Shown: positions 10,583 through 23,240 of the stretch, one piece after another
Layout: each line of letters opens with the position of its first letter
How positions within the stretch are numbered: position 1 is the stretch's first letter
From: Cristatella mucedo
Taxonomy: Eukaryota > Bryozoa > Phylactolaemata > Cristatellidae
Reading direction: 5' to 3'
Assembly (NCBI GenBank): GCA_009760855.2
Contig: WPIO01000226.1
Span: forward strand, 137,501-201,500
DNA length: 64,000 bases
Notes under the pieces: generated by a model
Databases searched by the model: none
What the model saw: only the letters and a program-made list of their open reading frames with translations
What the model was told of the DNA's origin: nothing
Made by a program: the position numbers and the translations under genes

Positions 10583-10665
10583 TCATTGGCTGGGGCAGAC
10601 CAGCATATGTGCCTTGCTTCGAAAGCGATGCAACACTTCCTAGGCTAACTGCTTAAACCATCGCG

Positions 10666-13600
10666 GATTAAACAAGCGGCAAACAAAGAAGTAAGCGAGG
10701 CTTAGCATCGTCAAAGCCTACTCGTTCAATGGTGCAATGGTCTGCAGGCAGCAACGATAAGGCTACAAGCTGCTTTAGCCCACTTAGGAGTCATCGGGCA
10801 CATGGCCAAGCTGATGTAGGCTGTGCAAAGTGGGCTACGTCATTGCATTGCAATAAGAAATATCCTAAAGAAGCTACAGCTATCGACACACATAGTCAAA
10901 TTTTAGAGTCATTTCGGACCGAGGTGATTAGAACTGAAATAACTGGTCGAGCTCAACCAAGTCGCTGTTTTGAAGGCATACGACTCGACTGCTGAGACAA
11001 CCACCTGCAAGCTACAAACAGTATGGAAGCAGAAGGAAAGAGCCACAAAACGCTTAGGATCATGAACGACGAAGGACAGATGAGTGCTGTACTCTGCAGC
11101 TAGCCACACTGATACTAGCACATGCTGCCGACCAGGACCAGATACAGGTACTTGGCCGACGTCCTACATGCCTGGAGAGCTGGGCTGTAACTGCCGACTG
11201 AGGAGACGTACAACTGTTATTTGTTTACAAGAGCCTCATTTATGGCCCGAAGTGACCCTGATGAGCGAGACGTCGATTCACACTGGCTGAATTTCAGCAT
11301 ATGGCGCGGGCATTTAGTGGCTGTCTGTTCCGATCGGCTCATAAGCTTCGAGTTTACGCTTCCTTTCTGTAGTGACTGGTTTTGGCTTGGCGTCGATTGC
11401 CTGTCCCCAAGTTACCAGGCCGACAAGACGTATTCCTAATCTAGCCGAAGGAAAGTCACAGTAGTGGGCAAAGCTGAAACGATGTTGTGATTAAAGAGTA
11501 CAAATTGGACATTTTGTTAGCCGAAGAATATATCTCCTGTAGTTTGTTCTTTGAGCACTGTACGAGTCGTGAGTATATTTTGTCGGTGCTGTGGCCGCCA
11601 ACGACATTTGACGTCATGCACAAACGGATAAGCAGTGAGCTGAAACTAATGCTGTGGTCGTCAGTCGCACGACCCTTCAAGCGTTTTAGGTGATCGGCCA
11701 CTCACGTGTCGTTACGATCGACCGAAGAAGACACAGCTGCCGACTCGATACGGAGAGCTTGGAGAGTCTGGCAGGGAGTACGTCACACAAAAAAAAGCAT
11801 CCTTCAGCGGCAGAATAATGTTAGGAGTCATTCAGCATCAGGCTAACCTGCTTTGAGTTGTTTGTACTGGGCTGAATTATCGAACTCTTGTTACCTATTT
11901 CCTAAGGTAGCTACAAGCACGTGGTTGACATATTCAACAACTCTGCTAACAAATTATTAAAATTCGAAAGACTGTTGCGAGTGAAAGCGACTGAAAGTAT
12001 GCAAGCGACAGAAAGTATGCAAGCCGGATGGCAGAACAGCAACAATCGAATGTGCTGCTAATGAAGACCTGGCCCGGCAGTGCGTGCCAAGTCAGTTCTG
12101 AGAAATAACTGCAACGAGCCACAGCAATTGAGATAAACCAGCAAGTCCTTGCCCAGAGACACATGCTACGACCAAGGCAGCAACTGGGAATCACAGCAAC
12201 AGCCATGACTTTGTTTTTAACGGGATCAGTGGCTATACTATGCCGACACACCTGCCTACCTGTGTAACCGACGAAAGACTGCTCAACGTAGCTGCTGCAA
12301 CCATTAGAGAATACAAAGGCCTCAAGCAAGAAGTGAGAGATGGTTGCGATTCTGAAAGCGTAAGTATTGAATTTTCCAACGGTCTGACGGTAGCAACGAT
12401 AATCGTCCAAGTTGCTGTCGGCCTGTTAGGAGTCATTCGGCCCCTTGCTATGCTCTTTCGGGCTGTGTAAACTGGTCCACGTCATTCAACCGTTATTACG
12501 TTCTTCCTCAAGAAGCTACAGCGTTCAACACATGTAGTTGAACTTTCCGGGCCCAATGAATGCGAGCTACTTAAAGGCAAAGTAGTCCGGCGATCCTGAC
12601 CGAGCTTCAGTTTTGAAGAAATGCAATCCGATTGCTGAGCCTTCCTCGTGGAAGCTACGCAACCGGCCGTTGGGAACTGTCAAAGTATCAGAGGCACGTG
12701 AGGGCAGGCACAGATGGGCGCTGCAGTCGACACCCAGCCACAATGATAGCTGCTGCCCAAAAGCAGAAACAAGTAAATGGCTGAGCTGGTTTGAGCTCCA
12801 ACAACTGGGCCACGTCTGCAGGCTTCGCTTCCGAATACCTACTTGTAGTCCGGTACACTGTTTTAGTGAACTGATACCCATGCTTTGAAGGGTAACTAAT
12901 GACCATTCATTCATCGTCAGCTACAAAGAAATCAGCATTAAGGGATTCAAAATTTCAGTGGGCAACTGTCTAAACTGCTACGACTACGTGCTCGCCTCAT
13001 AGTATACTGCCAGTAAGCTGTGTGAGAGATCACTGCAAGAAGCCACAGCAATTGGGAGCCCTTTACAATGCTACGAGCAAGCTGAGCCCTAGGACTGACA
13101 GCAATGAGAACTTAATCTCTTTCGAGCGAGACAAAGCGACGCGAATAGTAAGTAAAAAGCTGAGCAGGGGTCGCACTCAGACAAATGTGGTTAGTGGAAG
13201 TTGAATCGGCATGGTAATAATAATTACAATGCCCTTGATTAGGCGCCCTCAGAGAACTTAATCTCTTTCTAGGCGCTTTGCTGCACAGGAAAACGCACTT
13301 GAAATAATATCATAAGCTGAGTAATATCAAGGTTGATTAACAAAATGAAAAACGTGGTTACGAGTGACATGCACAAGGTCAGCATGCAAGTGTGCTTAGT
13401 GGCACCATGCATAGTCTAAGTAATTGTATTGCAAGGATCGTCTGCCGATTCGTGGACGTTGCATGCCGATCTCAGAATGCTACTCACGCTACGGCGAAGT
13501 TATCGTCTTCGGCTTGCTGCACGTGCCGCTTAGGCAAGCAGCTGCCATCGACCGCCGCGAATGCCTGCAAGCTCGTGACGTCGTCGCTTCGGCGGACCTC

Positions 13601-14037
13601 TAACGCCTGCCAGGGCTTTGCGAATTATTGTGTGGTCGCGCCTTGCATATGAAGCCGTTCAGGAGGCCCACTCGGCTAAAGGGCAGCCGGAAGAGACGGC
13701 AGCTGAGGTGTAGGATGCAGCGTCTGCAGAGCCGCCGAGGAGAAGACGCCCGAAGTGAATCGCTCCGGAGAATGAGAAAGACGCTAAATACTTTGCCAAG
13801 CGAAAAACACAACATCGCATCGGCCGAGGGCTGCCGAGATGAAGCGAAGCCTCGCGTGGCTTAGGAGCATGCTCGGCACGTAGCGGCCAAGAAGGAGAAC
13901 GCAAAGCTGGGCGCCGACCATGCGGCCGTGCCGCTCGAGTACGGCGGGATGTGATCATTGGCTGGGGCAGACCAGCATATGTGCCTTGCTTCGAAAGCGA
14001 TGCAACACTTCCTAGGCTAACTGCTTAAACCATCGCG
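10666..14037 (+). repeat. array unit U3 (3372 bp)
   Basis: Nearly identical to U2 through monomers A and B. Just before its LINE tail, 13,040-13,200 is an abnormal patchwork (see findings). Constitutive LINE tail about 13213-13417; bZIP relic 13648-13954. Confidence 0.95.
13648..13954 (+). pseudogene. bZIP relic, U3 copy
   Basis: A single A is inserted in the run at about 13802-13806, inside the KRKHN codons, shifting the frame in the middle of the basic region. CCG replaces CTG near the end (Pro for Leu), shared with U7 and U8. Confidence 0.65.
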
Positions 14038-16512
14038 GATTAAACAAGCGGCAAACAAAGAAGTAAGCGAGGCTTAGCATCGTCAAAGCCTACTCGTTCA
14101 ATGGTGCAATGGTCTGCAGGCAGCAACGATAAGGCTACAAGCTGCTTTAGCCCACTTAGGAGTCATCGGGCACATGGCCAAGCTGATGTAGGCTGTGCAA
14201 AGTGGGCTACGGCATTGCATTGCAATAAGAAATGTCCTAAAGAAGCTACAGCTATCGACAAACATAGTCACATTTTTAAGTCATTTCGGACTGAGGTGAT
14301 TAGAACTGAAATAACTGGTCGAGCTCAACCAAGTCGCTGTTTTGAAGGCATACGACTCGACTGCTGAGACAACCACCTGCAAGCTACAAACAGTATGCAA
14401 GCAGAAGGAAAGAACCGCAAAAAACGCTTAGGATCATGAACGACGAAGGACAGATGAGTGCTGTACTCTGCAGCTAGCCACACTGATACTAGCACATGCT
14501 GCCGACCAGGACCAGATACAGGTACTTGGCCGACGTCCCACATGCTTGGAGAGCTGGGCTGTAACTGCCGACTGAGGAAACATACAACTGTTATTTGTTT
14601 ACAAGAGTCTCATTTGTGGCCCGAAGTGACCCTGATGTGCGAGACGTCGATGCACACTGGCTGAATTTCAGCATATGGCGCGGGCATTTAGTGGCTGTCT
14701 GTTCCGATCGGCTCATAAGCTTCGAGTTTACGCTTCCTTTCTGTAGTGACTGGTTTTGGCTTGGCGTCGATTGCCTGTCCCCAAGTTACCAGGCCGACAA
14801 GACGTATTCCTAATCTAGCCGAAGGAAAATCACAGTAGTGGGCAAAGCTGAAACGATGTTGTGATTAAAGAGTACAAATTGGACACATTTTGTTAGCCGA
14901 AGAATATCTCCTGTAGTTTATTCTTTGAGCACTGTACCAGTCGTGAGTATATTTCGTCGGTGCTGTGGCCGCCAACGACATTTGACGTCATGCACAAACG
15001 GATAAGCAGTGAGCTGAAACTAATGCTGTGGTCGTCAGTCGCACGACCCTTCAAGCGTTTTAGCTGATCGGCCACTCACGTGTCGTTACGATCGACCGAA
15101 GAAGACACAGCTGCCGACTCGATACGGAGAGCTTGGAGAGTCTGGCAGGGAGTACGTCACACAAAAAAAAGCATCCTTCAGCGGCAGAATAATGTTAGGA
15201 GTCATTCAGCATCAGGCTAACCTGCTTTGAGTTGTTTGTACTGGGCTGAATTATCGAACTCTTGTTACCTATTTCCTAAGGTAGCTACAAGCACGTGGTT
15301 GACATTTTCAACAACTCTGCTAACAAATTATTAAATTCGAAAGACTGTTGCGAGTGAAAGCGACTGAAAGTATGCAAGCGACAGAAAGTATGCAAGCCGG
15401 ATGGCAGAACAGCAACAATCGAATGTGCTGCTAATGAAGACCTGGCCCGGCAGTGCGTGCCAAGTCAGTTCTGAGAAATAACTGCAACGAGCCACAGCAA
15501 TTGAGATAAACCAGCAAGTCCTTGCCCAGAGACACATGCTACGACCAAGGCAGCAACTGGGAATCACAGCAACAGCCATGACTTTGTTTTTAACGGGATC
15601 AGAGGCTATCATATGCCGACACACCTGCCTACCTGTGTAACCGACGAAAGACTGCTCAACGTAGCTGCTGCAACCATTAGAGAATACAAAGGCCTCAAGC
15701 AAGAAAAGAGAGATGGTTGCGATTCTGAAAGCGTAAGTATTGAATTTTCCAACGGTCTGACGGTAGACACGATAATCGTCCAAGTTGCTGTCGGCCTGTT
15801 AGGAGTCATTTGGCCCCTTGCTATGCTCTTTCGGGCTGTGTAAACTGGTCCACGTCATTCAACCGTTATTACGTTCTTCCTCAAGAAGCTACAGCGTTCA
15901 ACACATGTAGTTGAACTTTCCGGTCCCATTAAATGCGAGCTACTTAAAGGCAAAGTAGTACGGCGATCCTGACCGAGCTTCAGTTTTGAAGAAATGCAAC
16001 CCGATTGCTGAGCCTTTCTCGTGGAAGCTTCGAAACCGGCCGTTGGGAACTGTCAAAGTATCAGAGGCACGTGAGGGCAGGCACAGATGGGCGCTGCAGT
16101 CGACACCCAGCCACAATGATAGCTGCTGCCCAAAAGCAGAAACAAGTAAATGGCTGAGCTGGTTTGAGCTCCAACAACTGGGCCACGTCTGCAGGCTTCG
16201 CTTCCAAATACCTACTTGTAGTCCGGTACACTGTTTTAGTGAACTGATACCCATGCTTTGAAGGGTAACTAATGACCATTCATTCATCGTCAGCTACAAA
16301 GAAATCTGCATTAAGGGATTCAAAATTTCAGTGGGCAACTGTCTAAACTGCTACGATTATGTGCTCGCCTCATAGTATACTGCCAGTAAGCGGTGAGAGA
16401 TCACTGCAAGAAGCCACAGCAATTGGGATTTACCAGCAAGCCCTAGGACTGACAGCAATGCTACGAGCGAGACAGCGACCGAGAAGCTGAGCAGTCGCCC
16501 TTGACTTTGGTT

Positions 16513-16684
16513 AATAATAAAAGCGCCCTCGGAGAACTTAATCTCTTTCTAGGCGCTTTACATTTGCTTCAAAGTGATACGCAATAGAATAGTAAGTAAA
16601 ATCATGCTTGAAAAACAAACAAAATGAATAACATGGTTAGGGGTTACATGCACTGGGTCAGCATGCAAATGTGGTTAGTGGAAG
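16513..16684 (-). mobile_element. optional family-alpha LINE 3' tail in U4
   Basis: A fragment of about 170 bp (hairpin plus 3' UTR) inserted between CTTTGGTT and TTGAATCGG, which are contiguous in U2 and U5. Its TTA-type tail is only about 8 bp, shorter than in U7-U9. Confidence 0.85.
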
Positions 16685-17131
16685 TTGAATCGGCATGGTA
16701 ATAATAATTACAATGCCCTTGATTAGGCGCCCTCAGAGAACTTAATCTCTTTCTAGGCGCTTTGCTGCACAGGAAAACGCACTTGAAATAATATCATAAG
16801 CTGAGTAATATCAAGCTTGATTAACAAAATGAAAAACGTGGTTACGAGTGACATGCACAAGGTCAGCATGCAAGTGTGCTGAGTGGCACCATGCATAGTC
16901 TAAGTAATTGTATTGCAAGGATCGTCTGCCGATTCGTGGACGTTGCATGCCGATCTCAGAATGCTACTCACGCTACGGCGAAGTTATCGTCTTCGGCTTG
17001 CTGCACGTGCCGCTTAGGCAAGCAGCTGCCATCGACCGCCGCGAATGCCTGCAAGCTCGTGACGTCGTCGCTTCGGCGGACCTCTAACGCCTGCCAGGGC
17101 TTTGCGAATTATTGTGTGGTCGCGCCTTGCA

Positions 17132-17437
17132 TATGAAGCCGTTCAGGAGGCCCACTCGGCTAAAGGGCAGCCGGAAGAGACGGCAGCTGAGGTGTAGGAT
17201 GCAGCGTCTGCAGAGCCGCCGAGGAGAAGACGCCCGAAGTGAATCGCTCCGGAGAATGAGAAAGACGCTAAATACTTTGCCAAGCGAAAACACAACATCG
17301 CATTGGCCGAGGGCTGCCGAGATGAAGCGAAGCCTCGCGTGGCTGAGGAGCATGCTCGGCACATAGCGGCCGAAAAGGAGAACGCAAAGCTGGGCGCCGA
17401 CCATGCGGCCGTGCTGCTCGAGTACGGCGGGATGTGA
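17132..17437 (+). pseudogene. bZIP relic, U4 copy (least damaged)
   Basis: From 17243 to the TGA at 17435-17437 the frame is open for 64 codons and holds a whole bZIP region. The basic part reads KDAKYFAKRKHN, then N-x7-R (Asn of HNI to Arg of CRD), the invariant spacing in bZIP proteins. The zipper part reads EEHARHIAAEKENAKL. In PAR-bZIP factors (TEF, HLF, DBP group) the RD pair, E-K-E-N and the following Leu occupy exactly the same offsets from the Asn (+8/+9, +26 to +29, +32). U4 alone has GAA giving EKEN, the form closest to the family. Losses: the basic AKR core is replaced by AEG, a Pro lies in the fork, and most zipper Leu positions are Ala or Val. It is therefore probably not functional. 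TGA (17240-17242) and an upstream TAG block any longer frame unless an exon starts in between. Confidence 0.75.
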
Positions 17438-17520
17438 TCATTGGCTGGGGCAGACCAGCATATGTGCCTTGCTTCGAAAGCGATGCAACACTTCCTAGGC
17501 TAACTGCTAAAACCATCGCG

Positions 17521-20500
17521 GATTAAACAAGCGGCGAACAAAGAAGTAAGCGAGGCTTAGCATCGTCAAAGCCTACTCGTTCAATGGTGCAATGGTCTGC
17601 AGGCAGCAACGATAAGGCTACAAGCTGCTTTAGCCCACTTAGGAGTCATCGGGCACATGGCCAAGCTGATGTAGGCTGTGCAAAGTGGGCTACGTCATTG
17701 CATTGCAATAAGAAATGTCCTAAAGAAGCTACAGCTATCGACACACATAGTCACATTTTTAAGTCATTTCGGACTGAGGTGATTAGAACTGAAATAACTG
17801 GTCGAGCTCAACCAAGTCGCTGTTTTGAAGGCATACGACTCGACTGCTGAGACAACCACCTGCAAGCTACAAACAGTATGCAAGCAGAAGGAAAGAACCG
17901 CAAAACGCTTAGGATCATGAACGACGAAGGACAGATGAGTGCTGTACTCTGCAGCTAGCCACACTGATACTAGCACATGCTGCCGACCAGGACCAGATAC
18001 AGGTACTTGGCCGACGTCCTACATGCTTCGGAGAACTGGGCTGTAACTGCCGGACTGAGGACATGTACAACTGTTATTTTGTTTACAAGAGCCTCATTTA
18101 TGGCCCGAAGTGACCCTGATGAGCGAGACGTCGATTCACACTCTGGCTGATTTTCAGCATATGGCGCGGGCATTTAGTGGCTGTCTGTTCCGATCGGCTC
18201 ATAAGCTTCGAGTTTACGCTTCCTTTCTGTAGTGACTGGTTTTGCTTGGTCGATTGCCTGTCCCCAAGTTACCAGGCCGACAAGACGTATTCCTAATCTA
18301 GCCGAAGGAAAGTCACAGTAGTGGGCAAAGCTGAAACGATGTTGTGATTAAAGAGTACAAATTGGACATTTTGTTAGCCGAAGAATATCTCCTGTAGTTT
18401 ATTCTTTGAGCACTGTACCAGTCGTGAGTGTATTTCGTCGGTGCTGTGGCCGCCAAAGACATTTGACGTCATGCACAAACGGATAAGCAGTGAGCTGAAA
18501 CTAATGCTGTGGTCGTCAGTCGCACGACCCTTCAAGCGTTTTAGCTGATCGGCCACTCACGTGTCGTTACGATCGACCGAAGAAGACACAGCTGCCGACT
18601 CGATACGGAGAGCTTGGAGAGTCTGGCAGGGAGTACGTCACACAAAAAAAAGCATCCTTCAGCGGCAGAATAATGTTAGGAGTCATTCAGCATCAGGCTA
18701 ACCTGCTTTGAGTTGTTTGTACTGGGCTGAATTATCGAACTCTTGTTACCTATTTCCTAAGGTAGCTACAAGCACGTGGTTGACATATTCAACAACTCTG
18801 CTAACAAATTATTAAAATTCGAAAGACTGTTGCGAGTGAAAGCGACTGAAAGTATGCAAGCGACAGAAAGTATGCAAGCCGGATGGCAGAACTGCAACAA
18901 TCGAATGTGCTGCTAATGAAGAACTGGCCCGGCAGTGCGTGCCAAGTCAGTTCTGAGAAATAACTGCAACGAGCCACAGCAATTGAGATAAACCAGCAAG
19001 TCCTTGCCCAGAGACACATGCTACGACCAAGGCAGCAACTGGGAATCACAGCAACAGCCATGACTTTGTTTTTAACGGGATCAGAGGCTATCATATGCCG
19101 ACACACCTGCCTACCTGTGTAACCGACGAAAGACTGCTCAACGTAGCTGCTGCAACCATTAGAGAATACAAAGGCCTCAAGCAAGAAGTGAGAGATGGTT
19201 GCGATTCTGAAAGCGTAAGTATTGAATTTTCCAACGGTCTGACGGTAGCAACGATAATCGTCCAAGTTGCTGTCGGCCTGTTAGGAGTCATTCGGCCCCT
19301 TGCTATGCTCTTTCGGGCTGTGTAAACTGGTCCACGTCATTCAACCGTTATTACGTTCTTCCTCAAGAAGCTACAGCGTTCAACACATGTAGTTGAACTT
19401 TCCGGTCCCATTGAATGCGAGCTACTTAAAGGCGAAGTAGTCCGGCGATCCTGACCGAGCTTCAGTTTTGAAGAAATGCAACCCGATTGCTGAGCCTTCC
19501 TCGTGGAAGCTACGCAACCGGCCGTTGGGAACTGTCAAAGTATCAGAGGCACGTGAGGGCAGGCACAGATGGGCGCTGCAGTCGACACCCAGCCACAATG
19601 ATAGCTGCTGCCCAAAAGCAGAAACAAGTAAATGGCTGAGCTGGTTTGAGCTCCAACAACTGGGCCACGTCTGCAGGCTTAGCTTCCAAATACCTACTTG
19701 TAGTCCGGTACACTGTTTTAGTGAACTGATACCCATGCTTTGAAGGGTAACTAATGACCATTCATTCATCGTCAGCTACAAAGAAATCTGCATTAAGGGA
19801 TTCAAAATTTCAGTGGGCAACTGTCTAAACTGCTACGACTATGTGCTCGCCTCATAGTATACTGCCAGTAAGCGGTGAGAGATCACTGCAAGAAGCCACA
19901 GCAATTGGGATTTACCAGCAAGCCCTAGGACTGACAGCAATGCTACGAGCGAGACAGCGACCGAGAAGCTGAGCAGTCGCCCTTGACTTTGGTTGAATCG
20001 GCATGGTAAGAACTTAATAATTACAAATGCCTTGATTAGGCGCCCTCAGAGAACTTAATCTCTTTCTAGGCGCTTTAGGCTGCACAGGCACAGGAAAACG
20101 CACTTGAAATAATATCATAAGCTGAGTAATATCAAGCTTGATTAACAAAATGAAAAACGTGGTTACGAGTGACATGCACAAGGTCAGCATGCAAGTGTGC
20201 TGAGTGGCACCATGCATAGTCTAAGTAATTGTATTGCAAGGATCGTCTGCCGATTCGTGGACGTTGCATGCCGATCTCAGAATGCTACTCACGCTACGGC
20301 GAAGTTATCGTCTTCGGCTTGCTGCACGTGCCGCTTAGGCAAGCAGCTGCCATCGACCGCCGCGAATGCCTGCAAGCTCGTGACGTCGTCGCTTCGGCGG
20401 ACCTCTAACGCCTGCCAGGGCTTTGCGAATTATTGTGTGGTCGCGCCTTGCATATGAAGCCGTTCAGGAGGCCCACTCGGCTAAAGGGCAGCCGGAAGAG

Positions 20501-20841
20501 ACGGCAGCTGAGGTGTAGGATGCAGCGTCTGCAGAGCCGCCGAGGAGAAGACGCCCGAAGTGAATCGCTCCGGAGAATGAGAAAGACGCTAAATACTTTG
20601 CCAAGCGAAAACACAACATCGCATCGGCCGAGGGCTGCCGAGATGAAGCGAAGCCTCGCGTGGCTTAGGAGCATGCTCGGCACGTAGCGGCCAAGAAGGA
20701 GAACGCAAAGCTGGGCGCCGACCATGCGGCCGTGCTGCTCGAGTACGGCGGGATGTGATCATTGGCTGGGGCAGACCAGCATATGTGCCTTGCTTCGAAA
20801 GCGATGCAACACTTCCTAGGCTAACTGCTTAAACCATCGCG
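17521..20841 (+). repeat. array unit U5 (3321 bp)
   Basis: Short form without the optional tail. A cluster of 1-3 bp indels at about 18,025-18,260 breaks monomer A blocks 2 and 3. The constitutive tail at 20006-20222 has disturbed bases at its start (GTAAGAACTTAATAATTAC) and a small repeat GCACAGGCACAGG near 20086. Confidence 0.95.
20453..20758 (+). pseudogene. bZIP relic, U5 copy
   Basis: 306 bp with the TGA before the basic region and TAG in the hinge; otherwise the common interior sequence. Indels that damage U5 elsewhere (18.0-18.3 kb) do not extend here. Confidence 0.68.
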
Positions 20842-23078
20842 GATTAAACAAGCGGCAAACAAAGAAGTAAGCGAGGCTTAGCATCGTCAAAGCCTACTCG
20901 TTCAATGGTGCAATGGTCTGCAGGCAGCAACGATAAGGCTACAAGCTGCTTTAGCCCACTTAGGAGTCATCGGGCACATGGCCAAGCTGATGTAGGCTGT
21001 GCAAAGTGGGCTACGTCATTGCATTGCAATAAGAAATGTCCTAAAGAAGCTACAGCTATCGACACACATAGTCACATTTTTAAGTCATTTCGGACTGAGG
21101 TGATTAGAACTGAAATAACTGGTCGAGCTCAACCAAGTCGCTGTTTTGAAGGCATACGACTCGACTGCTGAGACAACCACCTGCAAGCTACAAACAGTAT
21201 GCAAGCAGAAGGAAAGAACCGTAAAACGCTTAGGATCATGAACGACGAAGGACAGATGAGTGCTGTACTCTGCAGCTAGCCACACTGATACTAGCACATG
21301 CTGCCGACCAGGACCAGATACAGGTACTTGGCCGACGTCCTACATGCTCGGAGAACTGGGCTATAACTGCCGGCTGAGGACATGTACAACTGTTATTTGT
21401 TTACAAGAGCCTCATTTATGGCCCGATGTGACCCTGATGAGCGAGACGTGGATGCACTCTATTTTGTTAGCCGATGAATATCTCCTGTAGTTTATTCTTT
21501 GAGCACTGTACCAGTCGTGAGTATATTTCGTCTGTGCTGTGGCCGCCAAAGACATTTGACGTCATGCACAAACGGATAAGCAGTGAGCTGAAACTAATGC
21601 TGTGGTCGTCAGTCGCACGACCCTTCAAGCGTTTTAGCTGATCGGCCACTCACGTGTCGTTACGATCGACCGAAGAAGACACAGCAGCCGACTCGATACG
21701 GAGAGCTTGGAGAGTCTGGCAGGGAGTACGTCACACAAAAAAAAGCATCCTTCAGCGGCAGAATAATGTTAGGAGTCATTCAGCATCAGGCTAACCTGCT
21801 TTGAGTTGTTTGTACTGGGCTGAATTATCGAACTCTTGTTACCTATTTCCTAAGGTAGCTACAAGCACGTGGTTGACATATTCAACAACTCTGCTAACAA
21901 ATTATTAAAATTCGAAAGACTGTTGCGAGTGAAAGCGACTGAAAGTATTCAAGCGACAGAAAGTATGCAATCCGAATGGCAGAACTGCAACAATCGAATT
22001 TGCTGCCAACAAAGTGCTGGCCCGGCAGTGCGTGCCAAGTCAGTTCTGAGAAATAACTGCAACGAGCCACAGCAATTGAGATAAACCAGCAAGTCCTTGC
22101 CCAAAGACACATGCTACGACCAAGGCAGCAACTGGGAATCACAGCAACAGCCATGACTTTGTTTTTAACGGGATCAGAGGCTATCATATGCCGACACACC
22201 TGCCTACCTGTGTAACCGACGAAAGACTGCTCAACGTTGCTGCTGCAACCATTAGAGAATACAAAGGCCTCAAGCAAGAAGTGAGAGATGGTTGCGATTC
22301 TGAAAGCGTAAGTATTGAATTCTCCAACGGTCTGACGGTAGCAACGATAATCGTCCAAGTTGCTGTCGGCCTGTTAGGAGTCATTCGGCCCCTTGCTATG
22401 CTCTTTCGGGCTGTGTAAACTGGTCCACGTCATTCAACCGTTATAACGTTCTTCCTCAAGAAGCTACAGCGTTCAACACATGTAGTTGAACTTTCCGGGC
22501 CCAATGAATGCGAGCTACTTAAAGGCGACGTAGTCCGGCGATCCTGACCGAGCTTCAGTTTTGAAGAAATGCAATCCGATTGCTGAGCCTTCCTCGTGGA
22601 AGCTACGCAACCGGCCGTTGGGAACTGTCAAAGTATCAGAGGCACGAGAGGGCAGGCACAGATGGGCGCTGCAGTCGACACCCAGCCACAATGATAGCTG
22701 CTGCCCAAAAGCAGAAACAAGTAAATGGCTGAGCTGGTTTGAGCTCCAACAACTGGGCCACGTCTGCAGGCTTCGCTTCCAAATACCTACTTGTAGTCCG
22801 GTACACTGTTTTAGTGAACTGATACCCACGCTTTGAAGGGTAACTAATGACCATTCATTCATCGTCAGCTACAAAGAAATCTGCATTAAGGGATTCAAAA
22901 TTTCAGTGGGCAACTGTCTAAACTGCTACGACTATGTGCTCGCCTCATAGTATACTGCCAGTAAGCGGTGAGAGATCACTGCAAGAAGCCACAGCAATTG
23001 GGATTTACCAGCAAGCCCTAGGACTGACAGCAATGCTACGAGCGAGACAGCGACCGAGAAGATGAGCAGCTTGACTGT

Positions 23079-23240
23079 TAATAATAAGAATAATAATAGT
23101 AATAATATTGCACTTGATAAAGCGCCCTCGGAGAACTTAATCTCTTTCTAGGCGCTTTACATTTGCTTCAAAGTGCATAAGTAAAATCATGCTTGAAAAA
23201 ACAAACAAAATGAATAATATGGTTATTACAATGCCCTTGA
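23079..23240 (-). mobile_element. optional family-alpha LINE 3' tail in U6 (irregular)
   Basis: It has the TTA-type tail and hairpin, then a shortened UTR in which the expected CACTGGGTCAGCATGC motif is replaced by a copy of ATTACAATGCCCTTG taken from the neighbouring tail. This points to exchange or blending between the two adjacent tails. Confidence 0.75.

Larger units (their letters stand above)
7351..10665 (+). repeat. array unit U2 (3315 bp)
   Basis: A short-form unit with one LINE tail (about 9842-10046). Monomer A is about 7351-8990 and monomer B about 9000-9840. The bZIP relic is at 10277-10582. In the bZIP copy the Cys codon of the basic region is changed to Gly (GGC), unlike the other units. 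Confidence 0.95.
14038..17520 (+). repeat. array unit U4 (3483 bp)
   Basis: Carries two LINE tails in tandem: an optional one (16513-16684) and the constitutive one (16697-16901). It holds the best preserved bZIP copy. A GTG-to-AAG change near 15705 and a GCA-to-GAC change near 15766 alter monomer B block 1. Confidence 0.95.
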
